A DNA stretch of 11,586 bases from Desulfobacteraceae bacterium (GTDB lineage Bacteria; Desulfobacterota; Desulfobacteria; Desulfobacterales; Desulfobacteraceae), in NCBI GenBank assembly GCA_003354055.1, contig PIVQ01000168.1, positions 1 through 11,586 of the forward strand, given 5' to 3'. The translations under genes and the position numbers were made by a program. The stretch's first letter is position 1, and each line of letters starts with the position of its first letter. This document shows positions 1 to 7,410 of the stretch, piece after piece. A model generated the notes under the pieces. It was not told the origin of the DNA. It worked only from the letters and a program-made list of their open reading frames with translations, and searched no databases.

Positions 1-65
1 ATCAGCAGGCCGTCTGCGGACCGGCTGAAAATGGCATCCAGATATTGAAAGGTTTCAGGATCCAT
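1..65 (-). CDS. Start of a probable PAS-domain regulator (partial, runs off the left edge)
   Basis: An ATG at 65-63 opens a frame that stays open for 21 codons to the edge of the window. A strong ribosome binding site, GGGGAG, lies 7-8 bases upstream inside the end of the amidohydrolase gene. The reading frame overlaps that gene by 11 bp, which suggests translational coupling. The visible residues (MDPETFQYLDAIFSRSADGL) resemble the beginning of a PAS sensor domain, where a helix of the type 'LDAIFDSSxDG' is usual. PAS domains with this opening often sit at the front of sigma-54-dependent activators or of histidine kinases. A regulator placed in the same unit as a proline racemase family enzyme would fit substrate-responsive control. 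The domain call rests on about 20 residues and the protein type is inference. Confidence 0.6.
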   Translation of the reverse strand, partial: MDPETFQYLDAIFSRSADGLL

Positions 66-1668
66 AGACAATCTCCCCGTTAAACAGGGTGTAGCATACC
101 CGGGTATCGGCCAGGGTGTCGGGATCAACGTGAAAAATATCCCTGTCCACCACCACGAGGTCTGCCAGTTTTCCCGGGGTCAGGGATCCCAGGATGTCAC
201 CGCAGCCCGACACCTGTGCCGGGGTGAGGGTATAGGCCTTTACTGCCTCTTCCACACTCAGCCGGTGCTCGGGATACCAGCCGCCTTCAGGGGTCCGGTT
301 CATCCGTTTCCGGGTCACGGCAGAGTAAATCCCGGCAAAGGGATTGGGATCTGCCACAGGGGCATCCGAGCTGAGCATCAGGGGCAGGCCTGTGTCGGCA
401 ATGGATTTAAGGGCATAGGCATATCGTCCCCGTTCTCCTGCACACTGGTCTATCATCGAGATATCCAGACTCAGGTTGTTCGGCTGGCAGGAGGCGGCCA
501 GGCGGTTGAGGCGGGACATCCGGTCCAGATCCTCTGGCAGAATCATCTGAATATGCTCCAGCCTGTGGGACAGAGAGCATCTACTCCGGTCCAGGGCTTC
601 CACCCTTGCAAACATGAAAATCATCTCCTGACAGGCCCTGTCTCCTATAGCATGGACCATACAGCAAAGCCCTGCCCGGTCCGCCAGGGCGACCCCCCTT
701 TCAATCTCTTCCACAGGGGTCAGGGGCATGCCGCATTCCGCATCCAGGTAAGGTTCTGTCATCCATCCGGTCCTGGCACCCATGCCGCCGTCGGCAAAAA
801 ACTTGACCCATCCGATCCTAAGTATCTCATCTCCGAACCCTGTAGTCAGCCCCAGGTCGCAGGCCTGGTCAATGCTTTCCCCGGGCAGGGAGACATGACA
901 GCGGAGTTTAAGCCTGCCGGCCCTGTGAAACTGCTGCCAGGTCGCCAAAGACTGGGAACCGTCTTCCCCGCCCATGAGGCGGATGTCGTGAATGGTGGTC
1001 AGGCCCAACCGGTGAGCCCTTGCCGTGGCTGTTTCCAGGTTGTCCATGAGCTGATCCCGGCTCAGTTCCGGCACCCTGGCAGTGATCAGATTAGGGGCCA
1101 GTTCCTTAAGGATTCCTGTGGGCTCCCCGCTCTTATCCCGGTCAACGACGGCACCGTCCGGAGGGATAAAATGCTTATCAATTCCTGCAAGTGCCAGGGC
1201 TCTGGAATTGGCCACGGCCAGATGACAGTCGCACCGCCAGATACAGACGGGATGGCGGGGTGCGGCACGGTCAAGGTCATGACGATCAGGCATTCTGTTT
1301 TCCGGCCACTCAGATTCGTTAAACCCCTGGCCCAAAACCCAGATCCCGGCATCAACCGAGGCGGCCCGCTGCCTGACCATGGTCTCCATCTGCGAAAAAG
1401 AATCCGCCTTTGCCAACTCCAGGCTGTTCAAGTTTTTGGCCCACTCGAAAAAATGAAAATGCGTATCCCAGAATCCGGGCAGCAGAAGCCGGCCGTCAAG
1501 GTTTATGACCCGGGTATCCGGGCCGGCCGTGGAAATGATGTCATCATCACGGCCCAATGCCAAGATATGCTTGCCGGAAACAGTCAATGCGGTGGCGTCA
1601 GGGAAGCGGTCATCCAGGGTGTGTAACACACCGTTGTGGAAAACAATATCAGGAGTTGCCATCATCAT
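55..1668 (-). CDS. YtcJ-type metal-dependent amidohydrolase
   Basis: This 537-residue protein has the normal length and motif order of the amidohydrolase 3 (YtcJ, COG1574) family. These TIM-barrel metalloenzymes hydrolyse amide, cyclic amide or related C-N bonds. Visible metal-site motifs are the HxH pair H70/H72 (WDTHFHFF), K289 in KFFADGGMGART where the bridging lysine is expected, H339 in VHAIGD, H372 in LEHIQ and D435 in SSDAP. The C-terminal strand (PGKLADLVVVDRD) is the usual composite beta-sandwich return. No signal peptide is seen, so it should be cytoplasmic. The frame opens with three consecutive ATG codons. AAGGA lies 8 bases before the first, inside the end of the racemase gene, and the two genes overlap by 4 bp (ATGA). 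The substrate is unknown. The pairing suggests release or processing of a proline-like compound. Confidence 0.9.
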   Translation of the reverse strand: MMMATPDIVFHNGVLHTLDDRFPDATALTVSGKHILALGRDDDIISTAGPDTRVINLDGRLLLPGFWDTHFHFFEWAKNLNSLELAKADSFSQMETMVRQRAASVDAGIWVLGQGFNESEWPENRMPDRHDLDRAAPRHPVCIWRCDCHLAVANSRALALAGIDKHFIPPDGAVVDRDKSGEPTGILKELAPNLITARVPELSRDQLMDNLETATARAHRLGLTTIHDIRLMGGEDGSQSLATWQQFHRAGRLKLRCHVSLPGESIDQACDLGLTTGFGDEILRIGWVKFFADGGMGARTGWMTEPYLDAECGMPLTPVEEIERGVALADRAGLCCMVHAIGDRACQEMIFMFARVEALDRSRCSLSHRLEHIQMILPEDLDRMSRLNRLAASCQPNNLSLDISMIDQCAGERGRYAYALKSIADTGLPLMLSSDAPVADPNPFAGIYSAVTRKRMNRTPEGGWYPEHRLSVEEAVKAYTLTPAQVSGCGDILGSLTPGKLADLVVVDRDIFHVDPDTLADTRVCYTLFNGEIVYGS

Positions 1669-2705
1669 ATCATATATCCTTTTTGAAAAGGGTCAGCCGG
1701 ATCCAGACTGAAATAATGCAGGCCCGTGATCCAGGCACGGCCTTGTATCCGGGTCACATAAGCATCCTTATCACCGACCTTTGTCTTTTCCACCAATTCA
1801 GCATCAAAGACTGTATCCAGGGGGCTTAAATTTCGGTAGGGCTGGTGCAGCTTTATTTTTCCGTAATAGTGAAGCAGGGCCATTTTTGCGGCTGTACCCG
1901 TGCCACAGGGAGACCGGTCCATATGGGATTCGCCGTAAACGACGACTCCCCTACCCCACGGGCCGTTGCCGTCATGGGAGGAGGTATAGAACTCTGTCAC
2001 GTCCACAGTATTGACATCCGGTCTCAGGGGATGGACCACCTCAAGCTGGTCATTGGATGCATCGATTATTTTCATCCCCAGGTCCACCAGTTTTTTTCTA
2101 TTCGCCATGATCGGGGCAATACCCAGCGTATCGCTGTTCACCATGGCGAAATACCCGCCGGTACACACCAGGTCAACACTGACCCTGCCGAAACCGGGCA
2201 CCTCGATGTGTTGATCCACTTCATGTACAAATGAAGGAATCATATGGATGGCAACGGATGTCACCAGTCCCTCCTCTAACATGGCCCGGGCCTCCATGAC
2301 ACCGGAAGGGGTATCTACCAAGACCCGGTTCCTCCCTTCGGATAATTTCAAACCACCTGTTTTGGCAAGGGTGACCACGGCGCCTATGGTGGCGTGACCG
2401 CAGAGATAAGGATAGCGCCTGGCATCCATATAAATAAGGCCGAAAGCCACCCCGCGACTTACTCCCTCGGTCACCAGGGCAGCCAGGACGTTGCGGGATC
2501 CTCTGGGTTCTTTGGTGACAAGACAGCGGACATGATCATAGTTTGCTTTAAAGAAATCTAGCTTGGCCACCATTGTCTCGCCCGGAATCGCAGGGATTCC
2601 ATCCACGATCAACCGGGTGGCTTCACCTTCGGTATGGGAGTCAATGGTAGTGACAAGAGGCAAGCCTTTCTGGAATAAAGATGCGGCATCCTTGGAAAAG
2701 GGCAT
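1665..2705 (-). CDS. Proline racemase / hydroxyproline 2-epimerase family enzyme
   Basis: The 346-residue product belongs to the PLP-independent proline racemase family, which inverts the alpha carbon of proline or hydroxyproline with two cysteines acting as acid and base. Both are present: C102 in LCGHATIG and C267 in DRSPCGTGT. This separates it from trans-3-hydroxy-L-proline dehydratases, in which the first cysteine is replaced by threonine. Other family blocks are IDSHTEGEATR near residue 21 and the GGYFAMV segment near 183. Racemase and 4-hydroxyproline 2-epimerase cannot be told apart safely by eye. The enzyme should be cytoplasmic. ATG at 2705 has AAGGAT 8 bases upstream, and this site lies in one arm of a predicted hairpin (2714-2773). 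The amidohydrolase gene overlaps its stop by 4 bp, so the two are probably made in step. Confidence 0.9.
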   Translation of the reverse strand: MPFSKDAASLFQKGLPLVTTIDSHTEGEATRLIVDGIPAIPGETMVAKLDFFKANYDHVRCLVTKEPRGSRNVLAALVTEGVSRGVAFGLIYMDARRYPYLCGHATIGAVVTLAKTGGLKLSEGRNRVLVDTPSGVMEARAMLEEGLVTSVAIHMIPSFVHEVDQHIEVPGFGRVSVDLVCTGGYFAMVNSDTLGIAPIMANRKKLVDLGMKIIDASNDQLEVVHPLRPDVNTVDVTEFYTSSHDGNGPWGRGVVVYGESHMDRSPCGTGTAAKMALLHYYGKIKLHQPYRNLSPLDTVFDAELVEKTKVGDKDAYVTRIQGRAWITGLHYFSLDPADPFQKGYMI

Positions 2706-2713
2706 ATCAGAAT

Positions 2714-2773
2714 ATCCTTAGGGTTCGTGGTGTTCGCATTGTCCCGAGTGTTAGCACCACAGGACCTAAGGAT
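2714..2773 (-). promoter_or_regulatory. Leader hairpin that can mask the racemase ribosome binding site
   Basis: ATCCTTAGG (2773-2765 on the minus strand) is perfectly complementary to CCTAAGGAT (2722-2714). A second perfect 6-bp pairing, GTGGTG with CACCAC (2760-2755 with 2732-2727), stacks inside it across a 4 x 4 internal loop, leaving a 22-base apical loop. The AAGGAT ribosome binding site of the racemase gene lies wholly in the 3' arm, 8 bases before the ATG. Folded, the RNA would hide the site. No run of T follows, so it is not an ordinary intrinsic terminator. The pairing is read directly from the sequence. A regulatory role is inference. Confidence 0.55.
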
Positions 2774-2791
2774 CAAGGATTTTTATAAAAT

Positions 2792-2827
2792 AGCGAGAAC
2801 CGCTTGAACCGCGAGAGCAGCGAGAAC
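2792..2827. repeat. Four tandem imperfect 9-bp repeats after the REC-HDOD gene
   Basis: Read on the minus strand, the 36 bases are four contiguous nonamers: GTTCTCGCT, GCTCTCGCG, GTTCAAGCG and GTTCTCGCT. The first and last are identical. A partial unit (TTCTCT) precedes them and touches the TAG stop of the REC-HDOD gene. They are followed by a perfect 10-bp AT palindrome, TTTTATAAAA, at 2781-2790. The position, just upstream of the racemase leader hairpin, would suit an array of regulator binding sites with roughly one site per helical turn. A simple slippage repeat is also possible. Confidence 0.5.
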
Positions 2828-2833
2828 AGAGAA

Positions 2834-4180
2834 CTAAAAGGCCCCGGCAGATTCTTTGATCATGGGCCGGATCTGCTCACCAATGGCATAAACCGCCTCA
2901 GGTGTCAGCCCCAGGTGTTTTAGGGCGCTGAGATTTTTAAGCCGCTCCAGTGCCTCGCCCCGAAGCGTTTCAGACGCCTGATTTTCCCCTGATGCTTTTT
3001 TCTGAGTATCTTTTACTTTGTTAGGAAGGCGATGCCCCTCTGATCCCAGAAACCCATACCCCATTTCATAAGCCAGTTGATCTGCCAGGCAGAGGATGAG
3101 CAGTTCCTGGTCCGTATCCTTTTCATAGGTATTCCAGTGGTGGAATTCCGCCACCTGGACAAAAGAGGATGAAAACCGCATTTTTTTGAGCAGCACTGCC
3201 CCAAATGTGGTGTGAATCTCATGGATGGCCAGCCTAAGTTCCCGGTCGGCAATGGACTGGTCCGGATACATGTCCACAAATGCCTTCATGAGAAGCATCT
3301 TGCCGATGTCATGGATGATCCCCATTAAAAATATATTGTCTGACTTTTTACTGCCCAATGCGTCTCCAATCTGTTTGCCCAGGCAGGCTGTGGCAAAAGA
3401 ATGCATCCACAGCCGTTCCAATTCCTTTTTCAGGGTTTTATTGGCAGATGAAAACAGATTCCGGGCTGCCACGGCAGAAATTACCCCCCGGGTGGTTTTC
3501 AACCCCAGCCTCAACAGAGCGGTATTCAGGCTGTTCACAGTATCCATACCCTTGTATAGAGGCGAATTGGCAATGGAGATCAGCTTGGAGGAAATCACAA
3601 TATCTTTTTCTACAACCTTACCCAGTTCATCAATTGACGGATCCGTGTTGGCAAACAGATCCTGTACCTCCTGGACAATGTGGGGAAAGACCGGCAGGGC
3701 AATCTTGCCCGAATAAAACCTGTTGATAATGTCAGCTACCGCAGCAGTGCGGGATTTTTCACTGTTTTCTGTTTTCAGGGCATCTTTGGTGTCAAATCCC
3801 ATCTTCTCCAGGTTCTGAAGCAGTTGCACCCGGCTCACCGGTTTGGTCAGATATCCGTTGCATCCCATTTTAATACAGGTCTTTATGGTATTCATATTCA
3901 TCCGGGCCGTGACCATGAGAATCTTGACCCTGTCCTGTTTAGGGACCTTATCCTTTATTTCCCGGGTGCGGATATGCTGAAGCATCTGCTTACCGTCCAT
4001 GCCCGGCATGGATACATCCAGGGTAATGATATCAAAGGGTTTGTTTTTTGCGATAGCAGCCGCCATCTCAACAAGGGCCTTTTCAGAACTATCCACAGCC
4101 ACACAAACCCCCAGGGGTTTCATTTTGGATACCAGGATCTTCCTGGAAATATTTTCATCATCCACAATGAGGATTTTCAT
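2834..4180 (-). CDS. Response regulator with receiver and HDOD domains
   Basis: The chosen start gives 448 residues beginning MKILIVDDE. AAAGGA lies 7 bases before this ATG. A GTG at 4213 would add 11 residues (beginning MIPAPVAK) that precede the first strand of the receiver and have a poorer site. The receiver domain spans about 1-125: D7/D8 acidic pocket, phospho-acceptor D55 (TLDVSMPGMDG), T91 and K113 (LTKP). An HDOD domain follows from about 155 to 345, starting LPVFP and containing GIIHDIGK at 287-294. HDOD domains are catalytically inert relatives of HD hydrolases, usually acting in signalling, motility or c-di-GMP-linked outputs, although here the HD pair itself is retained. A tail of about 80 residues ends the protein without a known motif. 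No DNA-binding domain is visible. The gene begins 43 bp after the ATP-grasp gene and is probably co-transcribed with it. Confidence 0.9.
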   Translation of the reverse strand: MKILIVDDENISRKILVSKMKPLGVCVAVDSSEKALVEMAAAIAKNKPFDIITLDVSMPGMDGKQMLQHIRTREIKDKVPKQDRVKILMVTARMNMNTIKTCIKMGCNGYLTKPVSRVQLLQNLEKMGFDTKDALKTENSEKSRTAAVADIINRFYSGKIALPVFPHIVQEVQDLFANTDPSIDELGKVVEKDIVISSKLISIANSPLYKGMDTVNSLNTALLRLGLKTTRGVISAVAARNLFSSANKTLKKELERLWMHSFATACLGKQIGDALGSKKSDNIFLMGIIHDIGKMLLMKAFVDMYPDQSIADRELRLAIHEIHTTFGAVLLKKMRFSSSFVQVAEFHHWNTYEKDTDQELLILCLADQLAYEMGYGFLGSEGHRLPNKVKDTQKKASGENQASETLRGEALERLKNLSALKHLGLTPEAVYAIGEQIRPMIKESAGAF

Positions 4181-4187
4181 GTGATCA

Positions 4188-4193
4188 TCCTTT
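4188..4193 (-). promoter_or_regulatory. Ribosome binding site deciding the REC-HDOD start
   Basis: AAAGGA sits 7 bases before the ATG at 4180. It supports that start over the in-frame GTG at 4213. Confidence 0.7.
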
Positions 4194-4223
4194 GCAACCG
4201 GGGCAGGAATCACCCCCGGAATA

Positions 4224-7200
4224 TTATTTAATTACGGGTATATCCGCCATGACCTCAGCCTGGTTTTCCGGCTCATCCGGCATCATGACCGCATGGGAGG
4301 TTTTTCCATCCACCAGAATCTTGATAGGGTTATTAAAATGGATATGCTTCAAGTATTGGGTTTTTGTGGTGCACTCCTGGCAGGAGAAAAAATTATAATC
4401 GATGAAATCATCCCCCTTATCCTGAACCGTTATATAGGAAATCCCCAATGAGGTAATGTTCTGGAAAAAATGGGAGCCCTGGGAGGGATCGGCCTTAATA
4501 CTCTCTATGGTGGCCTCCACCATCACCCCCACATTGGAAATATCGTTCCAACCCACAGGGATGCCGAGCCAGCGATCAGAAGATCCCCATCGTCCCGGAC
4601 CGATGAGCACGTATTTCCGATCTAAGTCATTGAAAAGGGCATTGATCTTGTTGATCTCTTTTGCAATGTCAACGGTTTTACCCGGATCAAAAACATCCGG
4701 ATCCACATAGACCAGGTCGTAGATATCCTTATATTCACCATTGCCCAGGGAGAGACTGGAATGGCAAAAGGCCCGTTTAATATCCGACTTTGTGATTTCC
4801 ACGCCCAGATTCTGTTTGTACTGCCCCATGGGCCGAATCTGGAGCAGGGAAAATTCCGGTTTGCTGTGTCCGTCCACAGGAAGGTTCACGGCAAATTCCA
4901 CTTCCACGGACGTCCCCATCCACCGCCTTCCCATGGCGGTTACCTCGCTTAAGATTTCTGCCAGGGGAAACGTACCGTATTTAAGAATATTGGCAAAGGT
5001 CAGCACGGGAAATCCCCGTTCTGAAAAGGAATCTCTTATCCTGTTATCCTGGGGATAAAAGGTGGATGACAGAGAACGAATAACGGGATGATCCTTGGCA
5101 TCGCTCAGATCCAGCTTTGCCAGTGTCGGGTCTTCGGAGGATCCGAAGAACTTTTCATGGGCCGGGAATTCGTCTGTTTTAAGAGCGTAAAAATACTTCT
5201 GGGAGTTCTCAAGAATATCATCCACAATGGAAAACTGGGGAAGAAACTGAGGATATTCAGGACAGAACCGCAGTGTTTTCCCCCCTTCCATGACGATTTT
5301 ACCAAGGCCAAGTGCAATATAGGAAATCCCCTCCTCAGCCTTGAGATGGGCAATGGGATAAAAATTATACGACTGGGCAACCCCTGATATGGCCGGGTAA
5401 AAATAGTTTTTGTACTTGATGCCGGTGAGCTGCTGGAGGATGACGGCCATTTCCTCGTCTTCGGTCCTGTGCATGGTACTTCTGGCATAGGATCTGGGGG
5501 CCTTCATATAGGTGGAGGCATAGACCAGTTTGATGGCCAGAATCAAACGCTCCAGCCGCCTGTCGAGATTGGGGTCGGAATTGGGCAGCATATAGGTATT
5601 GTACAACCCGGCAAAAGGCTGGTAGTGGGCATCTTCAAACAGAGATGAAGATCGAACAGCAATGGGATACCGCACATTCTGAAGATAGGCCGAAAGATTC
5701 ATCTTGATCCGATCGGGAAACTTGCCCTTTAAAAAATGGGAGACCACCTCTTCATCTTCCAATTCTTTATCCGACTCCAGCAGTCTGGCCAGATTATTTT
5801 CCTCGATAAAAGACTTAAACCCGTCCGTGGCAATGACAAAGGTCTGGGGAATGGTAATGTCCATCTCCGGAAATTTCTCACTCAAAGACGGGTCCCGCTT
5901 AAGCTGGTGGGCCATAAAGGCAAGCCCTCTGGCCTTTCCACCCAGAGAGCCGGTTCCGATTTTCATAAAATTGGTATCTGAATCAAATTTCTCGGAATCA
6001 AAATCAATGACATAGCCCTGGCGGGTGCCCCGGCGTCTAGCCCTTATACTGTCAATGAGAAACCGCTTAAGATCCATGGCATCGTTAAAATCTTCTATGG
6101 TATACGGCTTGAGGCTCAGGGCAAAATCAATCTCACTTCTGGCCATGAGCCACCTGGAAAAATCATTATTTTTGGCATGACAGAGCACCGCCTCATCCGG
6201 AATCTCGGTGAGCAGTTTCTCAACCGCCCTCAGGTTTGAGGCCCGGGCGATCTCTTCACCGTTGGGCATACGGAAGACAAAGGCACCAAACCCAAGGCTG
6301 GTGACGAAAAAAGTTTTGATCTGGTCATGGAGATTATTGGAGTTCTTGTTGATAAAGGTGGCTGGAATGGTGGCCACCAGCTCGCGATTTTCCTCTTCCG
6401 TAGTCAGAATCAGCGAGGGCAAATCTGGATTCTCAGACTTGATCCGGGTTAGCAATTTATGTCCTGCATGGCGCTCTTCCTTGCCGTTCATGGGATAGCG
6501 CATGTCGGAAAACACGGAGAGCACATAGGGCTTGTATTTTTCATACAGGGCAATGGCCTCTTCGTAATTATGGGCCACAAGGATCTTTGGCCGGCCTCGC
6601 ATCTTCAGCAGCCGGTGTTCTTCATTAATGGATTCGTCGATCACGGACTGGGTCTGGAGGACAATCTGCTTGTAAAGCACGGGCAGAAAGGAGGAGTAAT
6701 GGTAGGGGGAATCTTCAACCATGATGATCACCCTGACCTTGGCATTCTCAGTGTCAAAGGCCACATTTTTCTCATCTTCAAAATTTTTAATAATGGCCAG
6801 GAGCAGATCTGCGTTCCCCCCCCAGATATAGGTCCGGTCCACGGCCGTATTTTCATCGGCGCAGATATACTGGTTCACATCGCAGGTATTGTGAAGCAGA
6901 AGAACAAAAGGTAAATCCGAGTATCTTTTTTTCACCTCTTCACCAAAGACATAAACATCCATGCCGTCCAGACTGGGCATAGCCAGAATCAAATCAAAAT
7001 GCTTTCTTGACAGCCGGTCAAATGCGTCCTCTGCAGAGGAGGACCAGATCAGCTTAGGAGGTTTGGACAGATTCAGCCCTTTGTACTCGTTTATGATCCG
7101 GTTGGACAGCCGCCCCTCTTCTTCCATGATAAAGGCATCATAAGGGCTGGAAACCAACAGGATGTCCTCCACCTTATTGGCCATAAGCTCGTGGTAGATT

Positions 7201-7277
7201 TTTATGGATACGGTATCCGACGGGGTGCCGGACATTTTGCCGGATTGTTTGTCAGGCTTTTGGTGGTTTTGTTTCAT
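4224..7277 (-). CDS. Two receiver-like domains fused to a PEP/pyruvate-binding ATP-grasp domain
   Basis: The start chosen at 7277 (AAAAGG about 8 bases upstream) gives 1017 residues. An ATG at 7385 would add 36 basic residues encoded across a hairpin and is less likely. Residues 37-165 look like a degenerate receiver (DLILAMPSLDG, no phospho-aspartate in register). Residues 180-325 look like a second receiver with D258 (FSDMRYPMNG) and K311 in the expected places. From about 435 to 820 lies the ATP-grasp domain of PEP synthase/pyruvate phosphate dikinase: GSLGGKARG (K448), AVRSSSLFED (R542), MAVILQQLTG, SGVAQS, VEVEFAVN and LLQIRPM. Residues 850-1000 form a C-terminal domain with GPGRWGSSDRWLGIPV. 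I see neither the TSH-type phosphohistidine swivel domain nor the PEP barrel, so PEP synthesis is improbable. Database entries of this type are usually named PEP synthase by partial similarity. The true role is unknown and probably lies in signalling with the adjacent REC-HDOD protein. Confidence 0.85.
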   Translation of the reverse strand: MKQNHQKPDKQSGKMSGTPSDTVSIKIYHELMANKVEDILLVSSPYDAFIMEEEGRLSNRIINEYKGLNLSKPPKLIWSSSAEDAFDRLSRKHFDLILAMPSLDGMDVYVFGEEVKKRYSDLPFVLLLHNTCDVNQYICADENTAVDRTYIWGGNADLLLAIIKNFEDEKNVAFDTENAKVRVIIMVEDSPYHYSSFLPVLYKQIVLQTQSVIDESINEEHRLLKMRGRPKILVAHNYEEAIALYEKYKPYVLSVFSDMRYPMNGKEERHAGHKLLTRIKSENPDLPSLILTTEEENRELVATIPATFINKNSNNLHDQIKTFFVTSLGFGAFVFRMPNGEEIARASNLRAVEKLLTEIPDEAVLCHAKNNDFSRWLMARSEIDFALSLKPYTIEDFNDAMDLKRFLIDSIRARRRGTRQGYVIDFDSEKFDSDTNFMKIGTGSLGGKARGLAFMAHQLKRDPSLSEKFPEMDITIPQTFVIATDGFKSFIEENNLARLLESDKELEDEEVVSHFLKGKFPDRIKMNLSAYLQNVRYPIAVRSSSLFEDAHYQPFAGLYNTYMLPNSDPNLDRRLERLILAIKLVYASTYMKAPRSYARSTMHRTEDEEMAVILQQLTGIKYKNYFYPAISGVAQSYNFYPIAHLKAEEGISYIALGLGKIVMEGGKTLRFCPEYPQFLPQFSIVDDILENSQKYFYALKTDEFPAHEKFFGSSEDPTLAKLDLSDAKDHPVIRSLSSTFYPQDNRIRDSFSERGFPVLTFANILKYGTFPLAEILSEVTAMGRRWMGTSVEVEFAVNLPVDGHSKPEFSLLQIRPMGQYKQNLGVEITKSDIKRAFCHSSLSLGNGEYKDIYDLVYVDPDVFDPGKTVDIAKEINKINALFNDLDRKYVLIGPGRWGSSDRWLGIPVGWNDISNVGVMVEATIESIKADPSQGSHFFQNITSLGISYITVQDKGDDFIDYNFFSCQECTTKTQYLKHIHFNNPIKILVDGKTSHAVMMPDEPENQAEVMADIPVIK

Positions 7278-7341
7278 GAATCGCCTTTTATAATCTATTT
7301 TCAGAACCTGTTTTTTCCGGAATTCAGACCACCGGGGCTCC

Positions 7342-7374
7342 ACCCGCTGGGAATCCGCTGAAAAACCAGCGGGT
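7342..7374. other. Strong GC-rich hairpin between the chemoreceptor and ATP-grasp genes
   Basis: ACCCGCTGG at 7342-7350 and CCAGCGGGT at 7366-7374 are perfect 9-bp inverted repeats around a 15-base loop. The hairpin lies 37 bases after the chemoreceptor stop and 65 bases before the chosen ATP-grasp start. No T-run follows on either strand, so a classical intrinsic terminator is unlikely. It could protect the 3' end of the upstream message or reduce read-through, setting unequal expression of the two genes. Confidence 0.5.
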
Positions 7375-7410
7375 ATTAAATCCATAATTTGCCATAGGCT
7401 TACAAGATTT

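Noticed and set aside
130..1626. A 498-codon open frame on the plus strand opposite the amidohydrolase gene
   Set aside because: It is antisense to a gene with all family motifs, its product is rich in Pro, Gly, His and Cys with no recognisable domain, and long antisense frames are common in GC-biased genes.
1665..2705. trans-3-hydroxy-L-proline dehydratase
   Set aside because: That enzyme has threonine in place of the first catalytic cysteine, whereas here both C102 and C267 are present.
4181..4213. GTG start at 4213 for the REC-HDOD gene
   Set aside because: The ATG at 4180 has a better ribosome binding site and begins exactly at the first strand of the receiver domain.
4224..7277. Annotation as phosphoenolpyruvate synthase
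   Set aside because: Only the ATP-binding portion matches. The phosphohistidine and PEP-binding domains needed for that reaction are not visible.
7278..7385. ATG start at 7385 for the ATP-grasp protein
   Set aside because: It lacks a clear ribosome binding site and would translate through a perfect GC hairpin into 36 residues unlike the rest of the protein.
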